Below are positions 36,621 to 47,072 of a stretch of 64,000 bases of DNA, piece by piece (within the stretch, counting starts at the first letter, position 1; the number at the start of each line of letters is the position of its first letter). The notes beneath the pieces are model-generated. The model did not search any database. It saw only the letters and a program-made list of their open reading frames with translations, and was not told where the DNA came from. The stretch lies in contig NC_063436.1 of assembly GCF_020379485.1 (NCBI RefSeq), forward strand, positions 22,442,423-22,506,422. The letters are read 5' to 3'. The stretch comes from Brassica napus. Taxonomy: Eukaryota; Streptophyta; Magnoliopsida; Brassicales; Brassicaceae. The translations under genes and the position numbers were made by a program.

Positions 36621-38178
36621 CTATGTTTAGCTCATCCTCTAGCTCATTCGTCCGACTTTAACTCCATATACCCCAAGCACTCTTAAAAAATTCTAATATG
36701 TCCCTCTTATAAAAAGTAATTTATTTTTGATTTTCTTTTAAATCCAAAACACATCTAAATACAATAAACCCCTTAATGAATCTTCAGAATTACCAACCCA
36801 ACCACAGTACTACTTGGTTACCCACCCAAACCCGATACAAATGGATCTTATCCTATAATTTAATTAAAAAAAATATTTTCCTCTTGTTTCACCTCGTCTG
36901 TCTTGTCGTCTTCTTCATTTTCATATTTTTTTTTCTGGTTTTGAATTCTTTCTCTGAAACAAGAAGCCGCCTCTCCCCTCACTTGTTTTCCAACGAAATT
37001 AAACCTTAATATCCGAATTGGAACCAGTCCAGCCACCTCTCCCCTCACTTCAGATACGAAATCTGATGAACCTTACCGATTTCAGTATGGGTTTTGGTAG
37101 CGTATTCTCATTGGTTAGCGACAGATTGGTGTTGGTTTGTCTAGGGATTGGTTCGGGTTGAAACTAGATCGGAAACTACATGGGAAAATGTGGCTTGGGA
37201 TACATTAGGTTGAATTGTTCAAGCATCCTCATGTATTGCTTCTTCAGTAGAAACTCCATCTTCAAGCTTTCTGGTGGTCGTTTGAGACCTGGTGAATCAG
37301 GTTTTACTTTTACTCTTCTGTAACCTCTTTATCTGTGCTCAAATCTCAATTGCTGAAATCTAGTTTCTTCTTAGATATTGAAGGTCTGAAACGCAAACTC
37401 GCGTCAAAGCTTTCGGTTTAACGAGAATGTTCTTGTTCCGGGTTTGGAGGTAAGAACCATGGATTCTTGTCCTCAGTATTGTTCTGATTGTTTTTGGCTT
37501 GAGAATGGTCTCTCTATAATACTACAAAACTGTAGTAAAATGAAGGTAGGAGAATGCATTGGGACGTGGTGGAGACCAAACTTTAAGACATTGATGTATC
37601 CATTCTTACCTCCCAATGTGAAACACCCAAAGGTTAGTTTAGTTCCCCATTTCCATGTTAGTAAAAGTTGACACTTTTTGAAGATTCTTGTGTTTAACAT
37701 AAAGCTCTGCTCTATCCTCTTCTTTTCTGTTCAGGAATGCTTAAAGCTTTCTTGGGAGACTAGCGCTACATCAGCAGTTTGCCGTGCCTAAAAACTTCAA
37801 ACTCCTTGCTGTTCCCTTGTGCCAAATCCATGAGAATGAAAAGGTAAAAAAATACTAAGATCAATCAATCAAATCAAATCAAAGCCGCCTTTTACCTTCA
37901 CTATACTAGGGATTAACCCGGGCTACGCCCGGGATTTTTATTTTTTTCTAATTTAAGTTGTTAAATTATTTATATTTAGGCTATGATTTATATTTATATA
38001 AATGTTAAAATGCATGTCATAATTAAAATTTATTTTTAAATTTTAACACGTTAAATTAACATATTTTTTACTATTTAAATAGTTTTTTGTAATTTTATTG
38101 GCTATCTAGTTATCATATTTAGCAAAACTATCTTTTGAGTGTTAGAATAAATGTTTTAGAGATTTTATTAAACTGCAG

Positions 38179-38249
38179 AGTATTTTTGGATCGACCACAT
38201 GCTCAACATTCGATCGATCCGTAAAAAGATGGTCGATCTCCTTGGCGAG
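38179..38249 (+). other. Exon-like fragment inside the Helitron
   Basis: 71 bp of balanced base composition within extremely AT-rich DNA, preceded by CTGCAG and followed by GTAAGT, so it looks like a spliced exon. Translated in the frame left open after two bases it gives YFWIDHMLNIRSIRKKMVDL, then LGE. Probably a host-gene piece captured by the Helitron; parent gene not recognised. Confidence 0.5.
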
Positions 38250-40064
38250 GTAAGTACAATTTTAGCAAAAATATCTTTTATTTTCAAATATTAAGTATAT
38301 AACTATTCTTTTTAATATTTTTTAATTGTATTTTTGATTAAATTATTGTATTATAATGGTTATGTAAATATTTTTTGTGATGTTTGAATTTTTGTTGTTC
38401 GTATACTTAACCTAGATGATATTGATGTTTAACAATTTATTGTTTTCTGGAAATAGAAAATAATGATATATCAAAACGTATCTAATACTTGTTAAATGAT
38501 AGTATAATGTAAATTACATCCATTATTTGAAAATAAACATTTTTTGTTTTTATTTTTATTTTAAATCAGAAATTATTTTTATTTAAAAACATTATTCATA
38601 TATAATATAATAGTTTAAGTTTGGAAGATTAATATATATATATATATATATATAAATTATGTGTATTTTTTAAAACATAATTTAAGATATTATATATTGA
38701 GTATATGAATAAAAGCTGAATTTCTTACCTTGAAAATCAGATATTTATATTTTTATCTTCATGTTATACTCACCAATCCATCATTGATATTTATAACTCA
38801 GTATGTTTTTTAAAAAACTTAGTTTTAAGTAATAAACGAATTTAATAAATTAAATTCATCACCTATAATGTTCTGTAAACTATATTTGAAAACTCTCTAA
38901 AATTATATTTTAAGCATAATATTATTATTATTTAATTTAAGTTATTTTAAACATAATATATGCTAAACCAACTTAAATTATATTTATAATAGGACCATCC
39001 TAAACCGGTTAGTAAACCAAAAACAATACTAAACCAACATGAACCAATACCTGATTCGGCGAGGAATGAAGTGTTTCGGGATAAACGCTTGAATGGTTAT
39101 TAACTGAAATGGTTTGATCATGAAAGAGTTAGTATGAATATTAACAATAAAATTATACATTAGATTAATTTAAATTTGTAAGAATACCTTTGAGTCTATG
39201 AAAAGCAATTCAATTCCCATGAATAAGTTTGGTTTTGGAAGTTGCGGGTTTCCCAACAATGAATCCACCTAACAAAAAGTTTGTTGTTATAAAAAAATCT
39301 CATTCAAGGTCATTAAAGGTTTCTGGGACGGCAATAGTTGATAGTGAAACCTTTTTTTTGCTCGAGTGCTTTGAAATTTTCCTTAATAGTGTGAGGTTGA
39401 TGTGGATGGAATAATGAGTTTTATAGGGACTTTCTTGATGTAAAACTATAAATTTTTTTTTGTTTAATGTGGTATTTCCATTTTTATATAATTTACTACC
39501 ATTTTAAGATAGAAGTACATTTTAAGATAGATGCTTAAATCTTAATGTACTTTTTCCATTTTTTAAAATGTTTATTTCCATTTCTTATATTTTTATTTAC
39601 GTAATATCAATATTTTATATTTTTAATTAGATATTTAAATATTAATGTACTTTTTCCATTTTTTAAATTGTGTATTTACTTATATTATATATTTTACATT
39701 TTAAGATAGATGTTTAATGCTTGAGGAACTTTTTCCACTTTTTAAAAAATTGTGTATTTACTTATTATTACATATATAATTCATATATTATATATTTACA
39801 TTATTTACTTATTATTTATTTTCATGTATATGTATTTCCATTTCTTGTACTTTTAATTTACTTAATATCTCTATTTTACATTTTAAGATAGATGTTTAAA
39901 TCTTATGTATGTTTTCCATTTTTTTAAATTGTATATTTCCATTTGTTATACTTTCTATTTACGTAATATCTATATTTTAAATTTTAATATATATTTTTAA
40001 CTCTTAATGTAATTTCCCATTTTTTAAATTTGGTATTCACTTATATTATATATTTACTTATTAT

Positions 40065-43000
40065 TTATTTTTCTTTATATTGTGTATTTCTATTTCTTAT
40101 ACTTTCTATTTACTAATAATTTTATATTTCAAGATTGATTTACATTTTAAGATAGATGTTTAAATACTAATGTATTTTTTCCATTTTTTTAAATTGTGTA
40201 TTTCCTTTTCTTATACTTTCTATTTACTTAATATTTATATTTTACATTTTAAGATAGATGTTTAATATTTAATGTACTCTTTCCATTTTTTAAAAATTGT
40301 GCATTTACTTATTATTGTATATATAATTCGTATATTTATATATTTATAATATTTACTTATTATTTATTTTTCTATATATTGAGTATTTCTCTTTCTTATA
40401 CTTTATATTTAGTTAATGTCTATATTTTATATTTTAAGATAGATGTTTAAATCTTTACGTATTTTTCCATTTTTAATGTAAAACGGCAATGTTTAATAGA
40501 AGAACTTGGACAAATAGTCAAATAGTTATATTTATGTTTTTTTTTCTTTTTTTAATAAATAGGTAATGTTACATTATGAAGCTAACCCGTTTTTTAGTGA
40601 ACAATGGTAATCTTACATATGTTTAATGTAGTTTTTCCATTTTTTTATGTTGTATGTTTACATATTATTGTTATTTTTAAATGTAAAATGGTAATTTTAC
40701 ATATGTTTAATGCAGTATTTCCATTTTTTATGTTGTATGTTTACATATTATTTATTATTTTCGAAATTATATATAATTTTTTTTTTACAAAATAGTAATG
40801 TTACATTATGGAGATAAGCCGTCTTTTTTTTTTAGTGAAAAATGGTAATCTTACATATGTTTAATGTAGTTTTTTCATTTTTTATGTTGTATGTTTACAT
40901 ATTATTTTCTTAAAATAAAAATGTAAAATGCTAATCTTACATATGTTTAATGTAGTATTTCCATTTTTATGTTGTATGTTTTACATATATTTATTATTTT
41001 CAAAATTATATATAATGTTTTTTGTTTTTTTTATAAAACGGTAATGTTACATTATGGAGATAAGCCGTCTTTTTTTTAAGTGAAAAATAGTAATCTTACA
41101 TATGTTTAATGTAGTTTTTACATTTTTTTTATGCTGTATGTTTACATATTTTTTATAATTTTCGAAAATAAGTAATATTAAAATGTAAAACTATATTTTA
41201 ATGCCATGTGTCATCTTTCGAGATTATATTTTATATTTCCTTATTATTTATTTTTCTTTATATTGTGTATTTTTATTTCTTATACTTTCTATTTACTAAT
41301 AATTTTATATTTTAAGATTGATTTACATTTTAAGATAGATGTTTAAATACTAACGTAATTTTTCCATTTTTTTAAATTGTGTATTTCCTTTTCTTATACT
41401 TTCTATTTGCGTAATATCTATATTTTACATTTTAAGATAGATGTTTAAATCTTAATATACCTTTTCCATTGTTTTTAAGTTGTGTATTTCTTTTTCTTAT
41501 ATTTTCTATTTACTTAATATCTATATTTTACATTTTAAGATAGATGTTTAATATTTAATATATTCTTTCCATTTTTAAAAAATTGTGCATTTACTTATTA
41601 TTGTATATATAATTCGTATATTTATATATTTATAATATTTACTTATTATTTATTTTTTTATATATTGAGTATTTCTCTCTTTTATACTTTATATTTAGTT
41701 AATGTCTATATTTTATATTTTAAGATAGATGTTTAAATCTTTACGTATTTTTCTATTTTTAATGTAAAACGGCAGTGTTTAATAGAAGAACTTGGACAAA
41801 TAGTCAAACATATTTATGTTTAATGTAGTATTTCCATTTTTATGTTGTATGTTTTACAGATATTTATTATTTTCGAAATTATATATAATGTTTTTTGTTT
41901 TTTTTTTATAAAACGGTAATGTTACATTATGGAGATAAGCCGTCTTTTTTTTTAAGTGAAAAATAGTAATCTTACATATGTTTAATGTAGTTTTTCCATT
42001 TTTTAATGCTGTATGTTTACATATTTTTTACAATTTTCGAAAATAATTAATATTAAAATGTAAAACTATATTTTATGGCACGTGTCATCTTTCGGGAGAA
42101 ATGTTTTCCGCTGATGTGGACGCCCTATGGAGCCTCAAAAGCTCCCTTTTATTAGTAGAGTTTATTTTTCTTTATATTGTGTATTTTTATTTCTTATACT
42201 TTCTATTTACTAATAATTTTATATTTTAAGTTTGATTTACATTTTAAGATAGACGTTTAAATACTAATGTACTTTTTCCATTTTTTTAAATTGTGTATTT
42301 CCTTTTCTTATACTTTCTATTTGCGTAATATCTATATTTTACATTTTAAGATAGATGTTTAAATCTTAATATACTTTTTCCATTGTTTTTAAGTTGTGTA
42401 TTTCTTTTTCTTATATTTTCTATTTACTTAATATCTATATTTTACATTTTAAGATAGATGTTTAATATTTAATATACTCTTTCCATTTTAAAAAAAATGT
42501 GCATTTACTTATTATTGTATATATAATTCGCATATTTATATATTTATAATATTTACTTATTATTATTTTTTTATATATTGAGTATTTCTCTTTTTTATAC
42601 TTTATATTTAGTTAATGTCTATATTTTATATTTTAAGACAGATGTTTAAATCTTTACGTATTTTTCTATTTTTAATGTAAAACGGCAATGTTTAATAGAA
42701 GAACTTGGACAAATGGTCAAACATATTTATGTTTAATGTAGTATTTCCATTTTTATGTTGTATGTTTTACATATATTTATTATTTTCGAAATTATATATA
42801 ATGTTTTTTGTTTTTTTTATAAAACGGTAATGTTACATTATGGAGATAAACCGTCTTTTTTTTAAGTGAAAAATAGTAATCTTACATATGTTTAATGTAG
42901 TTTTTCCATTTTTTAATGCTGTATGTTTACATATTTTTTACAATTTTCGAAAATAATTAATATTAAAATGTAAAACTATATTTTATGCCACGTGTCATTT

Positions 43001-43070
43001 TTCGAGAGAAGTTTTTTTTGCTGATGCGGACGCCCTATGGAGCCTTAAAAGCTCCCTTTTATTAGTAGAG
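40065..43070. repeat. Three tandem copies of a 0.9-1.2-kb unit
   Basis: The phrase TTTATTTTTCTTTATATTG recurs at about 40065, 41247 and 42161. The last two units (41247-42160 and 42161-43070) are close to 914 bp and nearly identical, and each ends with the Helitron 5' terminus GCTCCCTTTTATTAGTAGAG (reverse). Smaller units of about 100 bp (TTTTAAGATAGATGTTTAAA; CTTACATATGTTTAATGTAG) repeat inside and extend left to about 39480. Confidence 0.85.
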
Positions 43071-43177
43071 ATTCAGTATGATGTTCTTTGGTTCATATGT
43101 TGCAGACTTATGGGCCAATCATATCGCACATTCGCAAGCTTCTTTCGAAGTTCTCCTTCAACATGATGGAGATATGA

Positions 43178-44259
43178 TGGACAAAAACCTCGCGATCATT
43201 GCCGCTACTAGTGCTTGCGATAAGATTATATATGTTTGGTGAAATCTTTAAAAAGCTTGATATTTGTTGATTAGAGAGTGGTAGACATGAAGTATAATGA
43301 TAGTGGTGTTTAGTACATAGACTTAATTCCTTATATGTATTTCTTTGTAAATAAAGTTAGAAGAACATAGATATATGTAAAAATGGTAATGCTGAAAACG
43401 GTTTGTGATCAAGAAAATGATGTACTCTATCAAATGCTAAATAAGTTTTGCGGTTTAAACTGTGGAGATTTAAGCTTAAAAAATTTGAGATTCGAGTAAA
43501 TCTATAAAGAAATTTGAGATTCGAGTAAATCTTTTAAAAAAAATTGTAAGTTTTAGGTGATTTTGAAGAAATTTCAGAGTTTTTTTATTTTTTTCAAAAA
43601 TTTAAATATTTATTTAGAATAACATTTTTATTATTTAACTACTAGAATTTGATATTTTTATCGTTTTATGAAATATATAAAAGCTTTTTTATTTTTTTTT
43701 ATTTATTTTGTTGACAACATTTATTTTTTATTTTATATTTTAAAAACGTTTTATGTTTCATAAAATTCGTTTTGTTTTACCCATGTTAAAATAATAATAT
43801 AAAAAGTACTCATGTAAAACATGCATCTGTTATATACATAAATTTTATATTCTAATTACACTTAGTAATTCTTGGTAATCTTCAAGGTAGTAGTAATACT
43901 ACCTTACACATAGTAATACTTTGGTAAATTTTAAGTTTTATTAGTAAAACCATGTCAAAATGAAATATTTGGTAGTAAACCTAATGATTTTATACAATAA
44001 ATATCATTAAGAAAGAGTATTATATAAATAGTTTACGAGAAATAAGTGTTTTTATAGATTCTTCTTACTATAGCCGTATGATTCACACAACAACCATGAA
44101 AGTTAAGGAATCATTTTGGAAAAATGATAAATATTTTTAAAACTATAGAAAATAATCATCTAAATAGTTTTAGTAGTCTTATTTACTATATACATAGTCT
44201 ACTAATATATAATATATGGGTTATATATGTTAAATATACGTAATACTTGCAATATATAG
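43178..44259. other. AT-rich spacer after the CFIm25 pseudogene
   Basis: Short 3' UTR-like remainder, a local repeat (AATTTGAGATTCGAGTAAATCT at about 43479 and 43509), then AT-rich DNA without any gene. Confidence 0.5.
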
Positions 44260-44430
44260 GGATTTTAAATTACACATAATAAAACCAAGTAATCATAGTA
44301 GTCTAAATTACACATAATAAACTCAGTAATTTCAGTAGTCCGAATTACACACAATAAATCCAGTAATCTTAGTATTCTGATTACACACAATAAACTCAGT
44401 AATCCTAGTAGTCCGATTACACAGTAAAAA
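44260..44430. repeat. Minisatellite of about 45-50 bp units
   Basis: About four imperfect units containing ATTACACACAATAAACTCAG and AGTAATCxTAGTAGTCxGA. Non-coding. Confidence 0.75.
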
Positions 44431-46589
44431 CATAATAAAGAAAGTCTGATATGTCAAAACTACCAAGATAATCTGTGAGTCAAAATAGCTGCAACGAACT
44501 GCTTCAAAATACCAACACTTTATTTTAGTTATATTCCAGATAAAATTGCTGCAAAACGAACATAATAAACTTAAAACCCATAAAACAAAATTTTAATCTT
44601 CTGAAATTCTCAGTAAACCTTACATTATTTACATTACCCAAGATATACAGTTCTTTTAATGATATTCTAGATAATCTTTTTAAAAACGAATATAATAAAT
44701 CTAAAACCCATAAAAATTATTTTAAAACTCGTTTTCAATCTGCCAAAATTCTTAGCAAATGTTTATTGTTTACATTATCTTTAATATACTTGGAATTTTA
44801 AATCTATTTTACAACAAATTTCATAAGAAATGAATATACATTTTATGAAGTTTCAGTCACATTAATAGCGGAAAACAAAAGAGAAGAGATCACGAAGAAG
44901 AAAGAGAAATGAACAGAGAGTTTTCATTGGTTAAAGTTTATTATGGGATCCAGTTGATTTTTGATATAAATTTAATTCATGGTTTAATATTTTGATGAGG
45001 TGACAATTTAAAAAAAAAAAGAACGCTAATTTGGAGATCAGAAAGAAAGAATAATATATATATATAATATAATCTATTAATTTATATTTTAAATGGGAAT
45101 ATATATTTTTATAAGTTTTAAGAAATTAATTTTCTTAAAACTGAAAATATTTATTAATATACCCTATTATATTACCTGTTGAATTGATAAAACTCAAAAC
45201 CGATAAAATTTATTAATATATTATATTTATTATTTCACATAATATTAATTTATAAAAATTATAGTTATATTATATATTTAAATATTAAAGTCTCCTTAGG
45301 TCATCAGTTTAATTTTAATAAATATAAAATTACATTCATAAATTTAAGATATGAATAAAAATTATATGAAATATTAGGTTTAATCGATTAAATTGATTGG
45401 AAGAAAGAAGAAAATTAATTAGTCTATATTAATACTTAATTGGTCTGATTGTTTAAATTAATTGGTAAGTAAAATTAAGTTAGAAAATTTTATTATATTA
45501 TTTTTAAAGATTATTATTAAATTATAAAATTAAGGTTGAAAAAAAGAATAAAAATAAAGAAATAAAGCTTAGAAAGAAATTATTACTAGCAAAAAAGTAT
45601 TAAATAATGATGGGGACCCACCTGCATAAAATCTGTGTCATAATAAAACTAACAAAAAAATATATATATTTTTGGACCCACCGCATAAAGACTACGCAAC
45701 AAAAAAAACTTTAATAAAAAAAGAAAAGGGTAAGTTGTGGAAGAGAATTAAAGGAGGGGTATTGAGAACAACGGAGGGATATTGAGAATAACTTTTTTCT
45801 GATAGGGGTATATGGAGTTAAAGTCCTCCGATCTGTTTTCTCCGGAAACTCTTACGGCGGTGCCCTTCTGTTTGTAATGCTAGCAAATAAACTTAATGGG
45901 CCTAGGCCCATTAAGAAAACTATTTCAAGAAAAAAGCCTAAACCATCAAACGACTGTGTATGGGTGAAGGTTTATATAAAGATAACAATAATTATGATGA
46001 AATTATTTGTCTTAATAATTTTCTTTTCTTTTTCTTCAACTATTATCTAGATTTGATTTGATTTTGCATGCATTTAATTTTTTTAATATGGAACAATTGG
46101 TTCGACATCAAAACTGTCTAAAATTCATATATAACGTGAAACAAAACAAATAATAATAGTTTTTGGTTTATCACCAAAAAAAAAAATAAAAACTTCAAGC
46201 ATTTTAACAGAACAAACCAAATTTAATATGAATTTAGGATGTTAGTTATGTTTTAGGAGATTAAAAAAAAAACAATTTAAAACGCGAATTATTACCTAGT
46301 CAGAAGAAAGTTACATCCCTTTCTATTGCATTCACTCTTTTAAACATGGAGGCAAGCTTGGGTGTACTGAGACTCAGATGTTAGTGTTGTAAAGTCAAAC
46401 TCCCGACGTACCTCAAGAAGAGAAAGCCTATCACTAGAGAAGATGGTTCAACAGAGTATATACGTAGAATACATTGATCATATATGCCCCAAAGTTTTGC
46501 AAACGATAAAACTCAAGATTCCCTAACTGCTTATAAATGGAAGATGCAAAAGGTTGCTGCTTTTTTGAGGATTACGATTGAAGATACCA
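44431..46589. other. AT-rich spacer with small repeats
   Basis: A doublet of GGACCCACC-type phrases at about 45613 and 45675, a GGGTATTGAGAA/GGATATTGAGAA pair near 45757-45790, and a perfect palindrome at 45892-45915. No protein gene supported. Confidence 0.5.
45892..45915. promoter_or_regulatory. 24-bp perfect palindrome with back-to-back TGGGCC motifs
   Basis: CTTAATGGGCCTAGGCCCAT followed by TAAG is its own reverse complement. Each half contains TGGGCC, the site II core bound by TCP factors. No gene start was found within 1 kb on either side. Confidence 0.6.
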
Positions 46590-46800
46590 AATAGAGTAAA
46601 CATGATGAACTTTGTTGATATCACATAAATCAGGTTTGATATTATTAACATCAACATGCACATGCATATCCCCATCAGTTTTCCTAGGCATATTCCGTTT
46701 TCTATACCTTACCAATTGATCATAAACATTATTTGGCTGGGTACATCATGAGTAGTTTCACCAGCCGTGGTTCTTCTCATCTCCTGTTTTCGACTTAATG
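46590..46800 (-). pseudogene. Degenerate copy of an internal exon-4 piece of the CCCH/PHD gene
   Basis: Aligns in the same orientation with about 50484-50730 of the adjacent gene: shared AACTTTGTTGATATCA, TAAATCAGGTTTGATATT (TTGATATT in the gene), CAGTTTTCCTA, CATGAGTAGTTTC. Several indels and no open frame. It lies about 270 bp beyond the 3' end of that gene. Confidence 0.8.
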
Positions 46801-47072
46801 AACGTTGAACTTTAAGTCTTTGTCTGTAAGTTACGTATAGATAGGGTTAAAAACTCGATAGAGAAAGCGAGCAAGACCGACATAAGTTGCAAAGACTTTT
46901 AAATGGAAGTTATACACAAAGCTTTGATAATTACTTAAACATGGGCTAATGAGGTACAAAAACTTTGGTGTTACCAAAAAGGATGATCGAGATGTCCTAA
47001 ACAAACAAGTTACAGAAAGGATGTTTGACATGTTAACTAAACAGATAAATACACAATACAAAGAAATGAGAT

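Larger units (their letters stand above)
37906..43071 (-). mobile_element. Non-autonomous Helitron, 5.17 kb, with reiterated interior
   Basis: Read on the minus strand, it begins TCTCTACTAATAAAAGGGAG with A before it and ends with a 7-bp stem hairpin (37917-37933, CCCGGGC-GTA-GCCCGGG), 11 nt later CTAG, then T. These are canonical Helitron ends and an A-T insertion site. No Rep/helicase ORF. The interior is AT-rich tandem repeats and one exon-like GC-rich insert (38179-38249). It sits in the last intron of the CFIm25 pseudogene. Confidence 0.85.
37205..43177 (+). pseudogene. CFIm25/CPSF5 (Nudix-fold polyadenylation factor) pseudogene split by a Helitron
   Basis: Exon remnants in order: about 37205-37300 (LFKHPHVLLLQ, a codon-scale deletion giving TAG, then SIFKLSGGRLRPGES), 37372-37450 (DIEGLKRKLASKLSV plus a +1 shift), 37540-37632 (VGECIGTWWRPNFKTLMYPF), 37735-37842 (ECLKLS, a shift, then QQFAVPKNFKLLAVPLCQIH) and 43106-43177 (TYGPIISHIRKLLSKFSFNM, MEI, stop). 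Introns are retained, so this is a gene-level copy, not a retrocopy. At least three disabling lesions. The sequence most resembles Arabidopsis CFIM-25 (At4g29820), which is not from this syntenic block, so it is a transposed copy. The parent family binds UGUA in 3' UTRs. Confidence 0.88.

Noticed and set aside
39480..43070. CRISPR-like regular repeats
   Set aside because: Units are long, AT-rich, contiguous without unique spacers, and lie inside a Helitron in a plant genome.
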